From NCBI GenBank assembly GCA_031379665.1, contig JANNFI010000002.1:1-58280 (forward strand): a DNA stretch of 58,280 nt. The letters run 5' to 3'. The first letter of the stretch is position 1. Every line of letters begins with the position of its first letter. The stretch is from SZUA-254 sp031379665 (lineage in GTDB: Bacteria; Bacteroidota; Ignavibacteria; UBA10030; SZUA-254). The notes beneath the pieces were generated by a model. That model searched no databases and had not been told where the DNA came from. It saw only the letters and a list, made by a program, of their open reading frames with translations. Shown in pieces: positions 26,203 to 35,220 of this stretch. A program made the translations under genes and the position numbers.

Positions 26203-27636
26203 TCAGTCGGCCGGAGCAGCCTTCGGCCACCGTACCCCGGTGATTACCCCAAGCGACCGGCCGCTTTCCCGCCGGCGCGCCTTCGGGAAAACCCTCATTC
26301 GTGCATGGTGTCGCTGGAAGCCGGACAGCTGAAAATAGATAGCGGTGCAGGTCACCAGGCGCAGGAGGAATGCCGGCAGTGGTTCGGTTTTTTGCTGCAC
26401 CGTGATGAAACGCCACCATCGTTTCACGATGGATGTGATCGAGAAGAATTCCCTGTTGACCGATTCATAGGCTGCGTGGATTTCGGCCGGGGTCATATGG
26501 GAGTGCCGGAAGACGAGATGGTCCCCCTCGTAACGGGAGATGTCGTTGTCGGTGATCCGCCCGTCGTCCACCGTTTGCCGGTGCCACGGCGTTCCGACAA
26601 TTGGAATCGAGATCGAGGGGAGGATGACGCAGGTTCCGACCTCGCGCAGTTTCTCAGGTAATGTTGCGTAATACTCCGTCGTGTCGTCGGGCAGTGCGAA
26701 CATCAGGCCGGTGAACGTCAGAATCCCCCTCCGGTGAAGTTTCCCGAACAACTCCTTGTACTCGCCGACCCGATTCTGTTTTTTCCGGACCGTGTTGAGG
26801 CTCGTTTCATTCAGCGATTCCATTCCGATGAACGCCATCCTGCATCGCGCGGCCGCCAACAGGTCGACAAATTCGTCGTCACGCAGGCACTCGATGCTGA
26901 ACTGAGCGCCGATGCCCCAGAAGGGCAGGCGGGCCACCTCGCGCAGGAGCGATTTGGCGAACTTCAGGTCACCCCCGAGATTGTTGTCCAGGATCATCGC
27001 GAGCTTGCGCCTCCACCATCGCAGGCCGCTCGTATTTTTTAGATCCGCGATGACGTCGGCGACGGGTCGAGTGCGATGGGCGGCACGCCGGATGTTCAGC
27101 GCACAGTAGGTGCAGGGGTGGGGACACCCCCTGCTCGCTTCCACCACCATCGGTACGGAAAACGTCTTCTCGACCAGATCATACCGCGGGGGAGGGATGT
27201 CCTCCAGCGGGGCGTTTAACGCGGCGGTATAGCGGGGCAGAAGATTTCCCTCCACCATGTCCCGCACCATCCGCGGCCAGACTCCCTGCGCCTCTCCGAC
27301 GAGGATCGAATCGAAATGGGGTTGAACCTCGTCGGGGTGGGTGCTCGCGAATTTGCCTCCGCCCACCACGATTTTCCCGGCCCTCCGAAATCTGGCCGAA
27401 ACATCATAGGCGTGGGGGGACAGGTAATCCAGGAAACTCAGCGCGATGAAGTCGGCGTCCGTCGAGTAATCGATCGGCCTGACCATTTCGTGGAGCACCT
27501 CGATCTCCACGATGGGAGGGGTCATCCCGGCGAGCAGGATACCCGGAAGGGGAGGAGCGGGGCTTTTCGCGTAATACGGATGCCCGTTCCCGAGGTTTTG
27601 GAAAAGGACGATGATCAACAGTTTGGGTTTTTTCAC
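26203..27636 (-). CDS. B12-binding-type radical SAM protein (last gene of lipid-like operon)
   Basis: A 477-residue protein. An N-terminal Rossmann part (about 1-145) resembles the B12-binding domain of class B radical SAM enzymes, with IVVGGGKFASTHPDEVQ, but I do not see the DxHxxG cobalamin motif. The [4Fe-4S] cysteines are C171, C175 and C178 (RGCPHPCTYC). The C-terminal third resembles DUF4070-like tails. Such enzymes methylate or couple unactivated carbons, often in hopanoid, lipid or natural-product pathways. The start is GTG 27636, overlapping the upstream synthase stop as GTGA, so it is translationally coupled. The substrate is unknown. Confidence 0.85.
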   Translation of the reverse strand: MKKPKLLIIVLFQNLGNGHPYYAKSPAPPLPGILLAGMTPPIVEIEVLHEMVRPIDYSTDADFIALSFLDYLSPHAYDVSARFRRAGKIVVGGGKFASTHPDEVQPHFDSILVGEAQGVWPRMVRDMVEGNLLPRYTAALNAPLEDIPPPRYDLVEKTFSVPMVVEASRGCPHPCTYCALNIRRAAHRTRPVADVIADLKNTSGLRWWRRKLAMILDNNLGGDLKFAKSLLREVARLPFWGIGAQFSIECLRDDEFVDLLAAARCRMAFIGMESLNETSLNTVRKKQNRVGEYKELFGKLHRRGILTFTGLMFALPDDTTEYYATLPEKLREVGTCVILPSISIPIVGTPWHRQTVDDGRITDNDISRYEGDHLVFRHSHMTPAEIHAAYESVNREFFSITSIVKRWWRFITVQQKTEPLPAFLLRLVTCTAIYFQLSGFQRHHARMRVFPKARRRESGRSLGVITGVRWPKAAPAD

Positions 27637-28979
27637 GAGTTCACCTCGCTGGCAATGAATTCAGTTCCCGGACACGCGGCGTTCGGAACCGGACCGGTAT
27701 ATCGTTCCACTTCTGCTTCAGCCCACACGACCTTCACCGCGTCGATCAGGCGGTCGATGTCGTTCCTGGTGTGCGTGGCCATCAGGCTGATCCGGAATCG
27801 CTGCTGGGAGAGCGGGACGGCAGGGTATTCCACTGCGTTCACGAATATCCCCAGTTCATGGAGCCGGCGCGCCGCCCGCCGGATGTTAAATGTCCGCGCT
27901 ACCCTCAGGGGGATGATTCCCGATTCGCTCGAAAGCTCAAACCCCAGGCTCCGGAATCCCGCCAGGGCGTACGCGACGTTTTCGTGGAGGCGGATTCGGA
28001 GCTCCGGTTCCCGGGCGATGACATCGAGTCCCGCAAGGACGGCCGCGATCACCGGCGGCGGCAGTGAGGCAGAGAACATATATGAACGGGCGAAATACCG
28101 CAGGTATTCTATGATCGGTTTCCCGGCGGCGACGAATCCCCCGGTGACCGCGAAAACCTTGCTGAACGTTCCCATCGTGATGTCGATTTTTCCCTCCAGG
28201 CCGAAGTGCTCCGCACTGCCACGTCCCGTCGGTCCCAGGACGCCCGTTCCGTGTGCGTCGTCGAGAACCAGCATCGCGCCGTACGAACGGCTGACCTCGA
28301 GGAGTTTGTCGATCGGGGCCAGATCGCCGTCCATCGAGTACACCCCCTCTGCCCCGATGAAAATATCGCGCTTCGGGCCCGCGGGCTGGCGGGAGAGCAT
28401 CGACGTCAGCTCGCCGACGTCGTTGTGGCGGAAGCTGTTCGACTCCACCCCCGACATCCTGAGGCCGTCGCAGAACGAGGCGTGACTGTAGGCATCATAC
28501 AGGACAAGATCGTCGGAGTTCACCAGCCCGGTCATCAGTCCGACGTTCGCGCCGTACCCGCTCGAATAGATCATGGCGTCCTCAGTGCCCTTCAGCGCGG
28601 CGAGACGTTCTTCGAGTTCACGATGAAGCCGTGTGAATCCGTTGAGCAGGGGCGGACCCCCGATGCCGGCGCCGTAGCGTGCGAGGGCCCGATGGACCGC
28701 TCCGGCCACATAGGGGTGGTTCGCCAGACCCAGGTAATTATTCGAGCCGAACATCAGCATCGTCCGGGTAATCCCCGACACGCGGTCGACCACGGTCACT
28801 TCCCGGTCGGCCGGCGATACCACCTCGCGCATCATCGTCAATTCACCCCGGCGCCTCAGTCCGTGGAGGAACTCGCCAAAGGCATCCACCCGGTCGCGGA
28901 GCCGGAGGCGCCTGCCCTTGAGCAGCACCGTTTGAAGGTCGAAGTTTTCTCCGCCGGCGTACTGTTCCACTCGCTTCAT
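27633..28979 (-). CDS. Alpha-oxoamine synthase family PLP enzyme (serine palmitoyltransferase/BioF/Kbl-like)
   Basis: The family condenses an amino acid with an acyl-CoA or acyl-ACP, losing CO2, to give an alpha-amino ketone. The protein (448 residues) has the family core: FGSNNYLGLANHP, SSGYGANVGLM, DDAHGTGVLGPTGRG and the PLP lysine K274 in GTFSKVFA. The N-terminal 45 residues before the core are longer than in BioF and closer to serine palmitoyltransferases. I chose ATG 28979 because GGAGG lies 8 nt upstream. It lies 4 nt after the ThiL-like gene and overlaps the radical SAM gene. The amino acid and acyl donors cannot be read from sequence, and no bio or sphingolipid genes are adjacent. 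Confidence 0.88.
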   Translation of the reverse strand: MKRVEQYAGGENFDLQTVLLKGRRLRLRDRVDAFGEFLHGLRRRGELTMMREVVSPADREVTVVDRVSGITRTMLMFGSNNYLGLANHPYVAGAVHRALARYGAGIGGPPLLNGFTRLHRELEERLAALKGTEDAMIYSSGYGANVGLMTGLVNSDDLVLYDAYSHASFCDGLRMSGVESNSFRHNDVGELTSMLSRQPAGPKRDIFIGAEGVYSMDGDLAPIDKLLEVSRSYGAMLVLDDAHGTGVLGPTGRGSAEHFGLEGKIDITMGTFSKVFAVTGGFVAAGKPIIEYLRYFARSYMFSASLPPPVIAAVLAGLDVIAREPELRIRLHENVAYALAGFRSLGFELSSESGIIPLRVARTFNIRRAARRLHELGIFVNAVEYPAVPLSQQRFRISLMATHTRNDIDRLIDAVKVVWAEAEVERYTGPVPNAACPGTEFIASEVNS

Positions 28980-28983
28980 GACG

Positions 28984-30045
28984 TTATCCTCCACTGACCA
29001 TTTGGTGATCGTATTCAACCAGGGCCTCAACATACTTCCCGATTCCTCCCGGGAGCCGGAATGACAAATTCCTTAGATGCGCCACGTCAATGGTGCGCAG
29101 CGCTCCACCGACCGGGAGGGTGACCCCGGTCGGGCCCGTAACGATTCCGAGTTCGATCGGACTCCATCCGATCGATGCCGCCGCGTCGGCAAACAATTTC
29201 CGCCGGGATTCGCTTACAGTAAAAATCAGTTCGAATTCTCCGTGACAACCCGCAAGGAGCAGCCACGGCGGCAGGCCGTGTGAGCGGACCAGCTCCAGTG
29301 ACGAGCGGTCCAGCTTCTCCTCCCAGCGTTCGCTGATGTTGAAACCCACCGCGTTGACTACCAACAGCTGATCAAGGGCGCAAAGGAATCCGTCACTGGT
29401 GTCGGTACAGGAAGAAGCGATCCCCCGCAGTACGATGCCCTCGGCGATCCTCGCGCGCGGACGATACCCTCCCGGCAGGGATTCCGACCGCCCATTCCCC
29501 CATACTGACAGGGCGAATCCATTGCCACGGCCGAGCGGTCCGCTGGCGTAGAGCACATCGCCGGGGGCGCAGCCTTTACGCGTCAGGCATCGGCCGTCGT
29601 TCACCAGGCCGAGGGCGGTGCCGGTGATCGAGAGCGCCTGACCTGAGTTCGTGTCCCCGCCGAGGACGTGTGTCCGGGCGGCGACGCAGGCGTCGGCGAT
29701 ACCTGCCTGGATTTTATCGATGGCGCAATCATCGTACTCATCGGGAAAGGTCTCCGAGATGAGCAGGCCGACAGGCTCCGCGCCGACGGCGGCGAGGTCG
29801 CTCAGGTTGGCCATCACCGCCATCCAACCGAACAGGTAGGGGTCCTGGTAGAGACCGGTCCCGATCTCTTCGGATATCGTGTCGGTGGTGACGGCCAGCA
29901 GAGGGGCCGCCGCAGGGATCCCTCCCAAAAAGATATCGATGAGTTCTGCGTCGGATTCGTGGGGGGCAGTCCGGCTGCGCGGCGACCGGGAAAATCCAGC
30001 GACCAGCCTGTTGATGAATGCAGTTTCCAATCCCTGACTGTTCAT
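28984..30045 (-). CDS. ThiL/AIR synthase-like ATP-dependent kinase
   Basis: A 353-residue member of the ThiL/PurM fold. The N-terminal half has LLAVTTDTISEEIG, then WMAVMANLSDLAAVGAEPVGLLIS and HVLGGDTNSG, which align with the Mg-ATP and dimer motifs of thiamine-monophosphate kinase. The IGDDAAV start of true ThiL is not conserved. True ThiL adds a phosphate to a phosphomonoester to form a diphosphate. No thiamine genes are near, so a different phosphorylated substrate is likely. ATG 30045 has GGAGG 8 nt upstream and overlaps the lipid kinase stop by ATGA. Confidence 0.82.
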   Translation of the reverse strand: MNSQGLETAFINRLVAGFSRSPRSRTAPHESDAELIDIFLGGIPAAAPLLAVTTDTISEEIGTGLYQDPYLFGWMAVMANLSDLAAVGAEPVGLLISETFPDEYDDCAIDKIQAGIADACVAARTHVLGGDTNSGQALSITGTALGLVNDGRCLTRKGCAPGDVLYASGPLGRGNGFALSVWGNGRSESLPGGYRPRARIAEGIVLRGIASSCTDTSDGFLCALDQLLVVNAVGFNISERWEEKLDRSSLELVRSHGLPPWLLLAGCHGEFELIFTVSESRRKLFADAAASIGWSPIELGIVTGPTGVTLPVGGALRTIDVAHLRNLSFRLPGGIGKYVEALVEYDHQMVSGG

Positions 30046-30977
30046 TGACACACCTCCAGGCACGCGCTGAGAAGGGAAAATTCAACGTCATATGCTGACA
30101 TCGTCTCCCCGTCGTATTCAACGGAAAACAGCCGGGCCGATGTCGCGCGCAGGGACCGGACCTCACCGATCGTCGAGGTTTCGGTCGGGACGAACCGGCC
30201 TGCCGTCAACGCACTGAATATTTTTAATAGCACCCCCCTGGAAAGCCCTTCTTCCATCCAGATTCCCAGACGGCCATCGTCGGCCCCGATCGGAATCGCG
30301 GCCCTCAACCCGGCGCTGATGCTGGTATTCTTCAGAACAGCCAGGTTCGAGAGGCGGACGGTCCGCGCTGATTCCCCGTTGATCGAAATGTTGATGTCGA
30401 TGTTGGAGTGCCGCCCGATCGCACCAAGCGCGGCCCAGCAGATCGCGGCCGGGGTATTCAAACGTTTCAAAAGGGCGATCGGGCCCCGCTCCCTGTTGAA
30501 GCGGGCGTTCCCCTCCGCAGTGACGCCGAGGCTGGCATTGACGATGAAATACCTGCGGACGGAACCCCGAGTGTCGATCGCCTCGATGCGTCCGACGTCC
30601 TGTCTCCGGCAGCTTTGAAAATCGAGCCTGCAGGGAATACCCGCCGCGGAGTTTCCCGTCGACTGTCTGTGGAAATCGTTGCTCGACCCTATCCCAACGG
30701 CCCCGAGCTTTACTTCTGAAAAATCCGGATGACTCCGACATCGGATCAGCGCGTTGAGTACCGCATTCACTGTTCCGTCACCCCCCGCAGCGACAAACTG
30801 TTTCTCTCCGCGGAGCAGGGCCGCTGCGACGACGTCATCCAGGCGGGTGTCACCCCCGAGATGGACCTCGGTGAACCGACCGAACCGACGTATCACGTCG
30901 CGGCGAATGGTTGTCCACCGTTTCAACGCAGCGCCTCCGCCGGCACGGGGATTGAGGATGAGGATCATCGCGTTCAT
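30042..30977 (-). CDS. Diacylglycerol/sphingoid-base kinase-like lipid kinase
   Basis: A 311-residue DAGK-catalytic-domain protein (YegS/BmrU/sphingosine kinase superfamily). It has the nucleotide loop NPRAGGGAA (residues 9-17), the GGDGTVNAVLNAL signature (GGDGT at 65-69), GIGSSNDF and a beta-sandwich C-terminal half with SLGVTAEGNARF. These enzymes phosphorylate a hydroxyl of a lipid. The start is ATG 30977 (not the upstream in-frame codon at 31088), because it overlaps the UbiA stop by ATGA. Together with the ThiL-like neighbour it suggests stepwise phosphorylation of a lipid alcohol. Confidence 0.87.
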   Translation of the reverse strand: MNAMILILNPRAGGGAALKRWTTIRRDVIRRFGRFTEVHLGGDTRLDDVVAAALLRGEKQFVAAGGDGTVNAVLNALIRCRSHPDFSEVKLGAVGIGSSNDFHRQSTGNSAAGIPCRLDFQSCRRQDVGRIEAIDTRGSVRRYFIVNASLGVTAEGNARFNRERGPIALLKRLNTPAAICWAALGAIGRHSNIDINISINGESARTVRLSNLAVLKNTSISAGLRAAIPIGADDGRLGIWMEEGLSRGVLLKIFSALTAGRFVPTETSTIGEVRSLRATSARLFSVEYDGETMSAYDVEFSLLSACLEVCQ

Positions 30978-31948
30978 ATCTGATGTGGTTCCGGCCGTTG
31001 TGCCAGAACGAAACTGAATACGAGATAGAATCCCGCTATCGGTAAGAACCATTCCGGATTTCTGATCGACGCCGTTCCCGCCAGACACAGGAGGTAGGAA
31101 TGGACAATCGGGACGATCGCCCGGTGCGCACTGTCATCGCACCGGTTCCGGTGGAGATTCCACTGACCCCGGACGAGCGCCAGCACCGAGGCGATGAGGA
31201 AAAACAGTCCGCCAGCGCCCGTCGGCGGCAGGGGCGCGGCGAGCACCAGAAGCACGACGATCGATGTCGTCTGGGCGACGGCGAAACCGTGACTCACGAT
31301 CGTGGCGGTCCGGCGACCAAAGACGACCGGCAGCGTTTCGTAGCCGGTGGCCCTGTCCGCCTCAATGTCCTTGAAATACCCCGCGAGAACGAAATTCGCA
31401 TAGGCGAAGAATGTGCCGGCTGCGGTCCAAAGGAACGATGGCAGGTCGTCCTCGAATCGATACCCGGATGCCAGGGCGCCCATCAGGAAGAGCACGCTCA
31501 CGATCCACGCGTTGTAGCCCGGTCCGCCCCACCAGCGTCGCTTGAACCACGTATACGTGGAGAGTCCCGCCCCGGCGAGGAGGCCGAGGAGGAGATTCAG
31601 CGGGTTCCAGTACCCCAGGAGTGCCACACAACCGGTCAGTCCGGCCACGCTCACCGCGAGCGTTGCCCTGCGGGAGATGGCGCCCCGCGTGAGGGGTCGG
31701 TACGGTGAAGAGATCGCGTCGGTATCGGTCTGAAAACAATCGGTCAGCGCCTGTCCGAACCCGTAGGAGAGGAAGCAGGCGGCAAAAACCGAAATCAGTA
31801 CCGTGGGATCCGTGCTGCCGCCGAACGACATCCCCGCGATCCCCGTGATTCCGGAAACGAAGAGAAGGTAGGGCCGCATGGTGACCAGGTAGGCGCCGGC
31901 GAAGGAGATCGTTGCCGGCCCGGTCTTGAGTCGGGGAGCAGCGATCAT
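30974..31948 (-). CDS. UbiA-family integral membrane prenyltransferase
   Basis: A 324-residue protein with about eight or nine TM helices. The first Asp-rich motif is D70-CFQT-D75-T-D77, followed by SPYRPLTRG. The second is KDIEADRATGYETLP near residues 193-208. Both are hallmarks of UbiA enzymes, which move a prenyl group from its diphosphate to an acceptor (quinone ring, porphyrin, phosphoglycerol). No quinone or chlorophyll genes are adjacent. It overlaps the SDR gene upstream and the lipid kinase downstream by 4 nt each. Confidence 0.92.
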   Translation of the reverse strand: MIAAPRLKTGPATISFAGAYLVTMRPYLLFVSGITGIAGMSFGGSTDPTVLISVFAACFLSYGFGQALTDCFQTDTDAISSPYRPLTRGAISRRATLAVSVAGLTGCVALLGYWNPLNLLLGLLAGAGLSTYTWFKRRWWGGPGYNAWIVSVLFLMGALASGYRFEDDLPSFLWTAAGTFFAYANFVLAGYFKDIEADRATGYETLPVVFGRRTATIVSHGFAVAQTTSIVVLLVLAAPLPPTGAGGLFFLIASVLALVRGQWNLHRNRCDDSAHRAIVPIVHSYLLCLAGTASIRNPEWFLPIAGFYLVFSFVLAQRPEPHQI

Positions 31949-32793
31949 GATTGCCCCCCGCGTATGTTCACTACCGCCGGATGAGCGGCCGTGTATCTCT
32001 TTTTCCGGATTTGTCCCAGAGCGGATAACATCGGGTACCCCAGCTCAAACAACCAGGAGGAGGCGCCGAGCATCAAGGATATCCACCCCGAGAGCCTCGG
32101 CGCGAGAGTTTCGCGCCGGGCATTGCCAAGCACGTCGAGCACCATCTCCGCCGCCCGATCAGGGGAGAGCGCTCGGGTGACAAATGCGACCGAACCGCTC
32201 AGCCGGGATTCCCTCTGGAGCATCGGCGTGTGGACGGGTCCGCAATTGATGAGACTCACTGCGACCCCTGATCCGCGGAGCTCTTCAGCCAGGGAAAGGG
32301 CGAAGCCCCGGACCGCGAATTTGGTGGCCGCATAGACCGCCGCATGGGGCATCGGGACCAGGCCGCCGAGGGATCCGAGAATCACGATCCGGCCCGACTG
32401 CCGGGCCCTCATCGCCGGGACCATCGTCGTGCAGGCCAGCATCAGGCTGAGAATATTGTCGTCGAGCATCTTCCGCAGGTCAGCCTCCAGCGCCGTACCG
32501 ATATCGCAGGGGATCAGCGTCCCGGCGCAGTGGATCAACGCCCCGATTTCGAGGCCCGCCGATTCCGCCGAACGCCTGACATCCTCCCAACCCCCGGCGG
32601 AGGCCAGATTGGCTCCAATATCCACTGATGGTCCCGGTCCGGGAAGCGGTTGCGCGTTTCCGCCCGGCAGGCGCCTTCCCACCCTGAGCACCACGACACC
32701 CTGTAAGGAGAGTTTCCTGCAGACTGCCTCTCCAATCCCGCCGAATGCTCCCGTCACGAGGACGGTTGTTCTGTTGTTGGTCATTTGATTCAC
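31945..32793 (-). CDS. Short-chain dehydrogenase/reductase (first gene of lipid-like operon)
   Basis: A 282-residue classical SDR: cofactor loop TGAFGGIGEA, NAG-equivalent HCAGTLIP, catalytic Ser in ILGSLGGL and Y-X3-K in YAATKFAVRG. The C-terminal part (residues about 215-265, SGWISLMLGASSWLFELGYPMLSAL) is hydrophobic and may bind the membrane or a lipid. The start is GTG 32793 or ATG 32784; neither has a ribosome site. As the neighbour of an alpha-oxoamine synthase it could reduce the keto group of that product, as 3-ketosphinganine reductase does, but this is inference. Confidence 0.88.
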   Translation of the reverse strand: MNQMTNNRTTVLVTGAFGGIGEAVCRKLSLQGVVVLRVGRRLPGGNAQPLPGPGPSVDIGANLASAGGWEDVRRSAESAGLEIGALIHCAGTLIPCDIGTALEADLRKMLDDNILSLMLACTTMVPAMRARQSGRIVILGSLGGLVPMPHAAVYAATKFAVRGFALSLAEELRGSGVAVSLINCGPVHTPMLQRESRLSGSVAFVTRALSPDRAAEMVLDVLGNARRETLAPRLSGWISLMLGASSWLFELGYPMLSALGQIRKKRYTAAHPAVVNIRGGQS

Positions 32794-33160
32794 GTTTTAT
32801 TTCTGATCTCTACGGCTATGATAGCCAATCGGGGCCCGGGGAGTGTCAGGAAATTGTCAAAACGGGGTAAAGATCCGGATGGTGTCGGATACGAGGGATT
32901 TGCGACAAGGATGTGGCAACAGCGTGACACGTACACGGTCGGAAATCCCCACCTTTGACATTGCCTTGGTGAATCACTACCATTAACGATCATCTTCTCG
33001 GGAGGCTCGTGTCCTCTCCCGCCTGTTCTCCGCTCCAACCATCATCGTGATTCACTCGTTTAACTCTCTCGCTGCCCGCGAGCTGTCTATTGAATTGTGC
33101 AGGCGGCACTCGATGGGTATATAATCCACTTGATTGCTTTCATAAGGAGAAACTGGAGGA
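32794..33160. promoter_or_regulatory. Divergent intergenic region between lipid-like operon and radical SAM-STAS gene
   Basis: This 367-bp region must drive both the minus-strand operon and the plus-strand radical SAM gene. On the plus strand TTGACA (32955-32960) with 17 bp to TACCAT (32978-32983) is a second, more distant promoter candidate. On the minus side I find a small hairpin GGCTA-TGA-TAGCC (32813-32825) near the SDR start but no convincing promoter. Confidence 0.45.
33095..33125 (+). promoter_or_regulatory. Predicted promoter of the radical SAM-STAS gene
   Basis: A perfect TATAAT (33120-33125) with TTGTGC 19 bp upstream (33095-33100). Transcription would begin about 28 nt before the ATG. 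Confidence 0.5.
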
Positions 33161-35185
33161 ATGGAAATCGTGAAGACTGAGAATTCAGGAGAACCTGTGG
33201 CTCAAACCGAAACCAGGGGGTCTCATCCATTGAAAACGAAAGTTCTGCTCACGAGCGTGTGCCGTCCCCTGGGTCCAAAATACGGAGACGCCCCCACGGT
33301 GGGTTATGAGCTGTTGTACAAGCAGGTGACGCGGGCCCAGGGGATATTCAGTCCACGCACGGTGAACAGCCACTATTCCCTCGAATACATCGCTGAGAAC
33401 CTGGACGCGCCGACTGTGGTGTTGCAGTACCCCTCGAAACGGGAGTTCATTCGCGAACTCAAGAAGTGCTACGACTACGTGGGCATCTCCTTCCTGACGG
33501 CCGTGCTTCACAAGATGAAGGAAATGGTCGCCTTGATCCGCCGGTACGCGCCCCGGAGCAAGATCGTCCTTGGCGGCTACGGTACTGTCCTGGGCGACGA
33601 CGTGCTCGCGCCGTACGCCGACTTCATCTGCCGCGAGGAAGGTGTGGCGTTTTTTCGTCGTCTCTTGGGCGAGCCCGCCATCGAGATGCCGTACAAGCAC
33701 CCGCTGATCGTGAGCCGGCTCAAGGTGTTTTCCCTGCGTGTGTCGGGGGGAACGGGGAAGATTTTCGCGGGCCTCGGTTGCCCCAATGGCTGCGATTTCT
33801 GCTGCACGTCGCACTTCTTCAAGCGCAAACACATCAAACTGCTGCCCGATGGCAGGGACATCTACGCCATCGTAGAGCGGTATCTGGACATGGATCCGAA
33901 CCTGGTGTTCCTGATCGTGGACGAGGATTTCCTGCTCAATAAGAAGCGGGCGATGGAGTACCGTGAGTGCGTGCTGAAAGGCGGTAAAACCCTGTCGACG
34001 TTCGTCTTTGCCAGCGTCAAGGCGATCAGCCAGTACACGGTGGAGGAAATATTAGAGATGGGGATCGACGGGCTCTGGATCGGATACGAGGGGACGCGTT
34101 CTGGTTACGCCAAGCAGGAGGGCAGGCCGGTCGAGGAGATTCTCACCGAATTTCGCGAGCACGGCATCACGGTTCTGACCTCGATGATCCTCGGGTTTGA
34201 TTACCAGACCCCGGATGTGGTCGCGGAGGAGCTGGACGCTCTGATGAAACTCAAGCCCGCGCTCTCCCAGTTCCTGATTTATGGACCTGTGCCGGGCACT
34301 CCGTTCTACGGACGGGTCATGAAGGAAAACTTGTTGTCAGAGGTGTACGTAAAAGATCCCGAACTTTTCTACCGGCGTTCGGACGGCTTTACCACGATGA
34401 TCAAGCACCCGACGTTGTCGCCCCACCAGATCGAAGAGATTCAACAATCGTGTTTCGAACAGGATTTTCAACGGCTCGGTCCGAGCATCATCCGGGTCCA
34501 GGAGACCCGGCTGCTCGGATACCAGAAACTAAAGAAGTCGTCGAATCCCTTCTTGCGCGAGAAGGCGAAATATTACGCGAGGGAACTGCGGATTGCTTAT
34601 CCCGTCTTTCTCGCGGGAAGACTGTTCGGCCCGAATGCGACGGTACGACGGTGGATCCGCGATCTGGAGCGATGCGTCCACGCGGAGCTGGGACGTCCGA
34701 CGCTGACGGAGCGGGCAATGTCCGTACTGGCCGCGGGCGCCGCGTTATGGACTGGTCTGACGATCAAACTCGATCTTTTCCAGCATCCCAGGCTGCTGCG
34801 GACGACCTACCGTCTGCCCGACGAGAGCTGGAGCGCGTTTCATCTCTGGGAGGAGATCCCCCGTAAAATCTCGATCCCGGAACTTTCCATCCACGTCGAC
34901 CTCCAGCATGCGAGGAAGCAGGTTTGGCTCCGACTGGAGGGCGTTCTCTCGGTGGCTCATGCGGAAGGCCTGGCAGAACGAATCCATGAATCTTTGGCCC
35001 GGAGCAAGAGTCATTTGGTCCTGGATCTGACCAAGCTCCACTGGGACAACGTGGACGGCCTGCGGCCGCTTCTTGCGAAACTTTCCGGCCACCGATCCCA
35101 TATCCGGCTGGCATTGCCGAAACTGTCCGCCGTCCATCCCGAGCTGTTGCTGCTGGTCACCATGTTCCACCATTACCAGGCCTGA
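33161..35185 (+). CDS. Radical SAM protein with B12-binding-like N-terminus and C-terminal STAS-like domain
   Basis: A 674-residue protein. Residues about 25-175 form a Rossmann-like region (KIVLGGYGTVLGDD, ADFICREEGVAFFRRLLGE) typical of cobalamin-dependent radical SAM enzymes but without a DxHxxG motif. The iron-sulfur cysteines are C207, C211 and C214 (GLGCPNGCDFCC). The SAM barrel extends to about 420. A helical, Arg-rich middle follows. Residues about 590-674 have the alternating strand/helix pattern of a STAS domain (VWLRLEGVLSVAHAEGLAERI, SHLVLDLTKLHWDN). Strong ribosome sites (AAGGAG, GGAGG) precede the ATG. It is divergent from the lipid-like operon and may act with it. The substrate is unknown. 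Confidence 0.85.
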   Translation: MEIVKTENSGEPVAQTETRGSHPLKTKVLLTSVCRPLGPKYGDAPTVGYELLYKQVTRAQGIFSPRTVNSHYSLEYIAENLDAPTVVLQYPSKREFIRELKKCYDYVGISFLTAVLHKMKEMVALIRRYAPRSKIVLGGYGTVLGDDVLAPYADFICREEGVAFFRRLLGEPAIEMPYKHPLIVSRLKVFSLRVSGGTGKIFAGLGCPNGCDFCCTSHFFKRKHIKLLPDGRDIYAIVERYLDMDPNLVFLIVDEDFLLNKKRAMEYRECVLKGGKTLSTFVFASVKAISQYTVEEILEMGIDGLWIGYEGTRSGYAKQEGRPVEEILTEFREHGITVLTSMILGFDYQTPDVVAEELDALMKLKPALSQFLIYGPVPGTPFYGRVMKENLLSEVYVKDPELFYRRSDGFTTMIKHPTLSPHQIEEIQQSCFEQDFQRLGPSIIRVQETRLLGYQKLKKSSNPFLREKAKYYARELRIAYPVFLAGRLFGPNATVRRWIRDLERCVHAELGRPTLTERAMSVLAAGAALWTGLTIKLDLFQHPRLLRTTYRLPDESWSAFHLWEEIPRKISIPELSIHVDLQHARKQVWLRLEGVLSVAHAEGLAERIHESLARSKSHLVLDLTKLHWDNVDGLRPLLAKLSGHRSHIRLALPKLSAVHPELLLLVTMFHHYQA

Positions 35186-35220
35186 GCGACTTTAGTATTC
35201 ATCATCCCTATCGTGCCGGT

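Noticed and set aside
27316..28485. 389-codon plus-strand open frame over the radical SAM and oxoamine synthase genes
   Set aside because: The minus-strand products are conserved enzymes with intact motifs; the plus-strand one is low-complexity.
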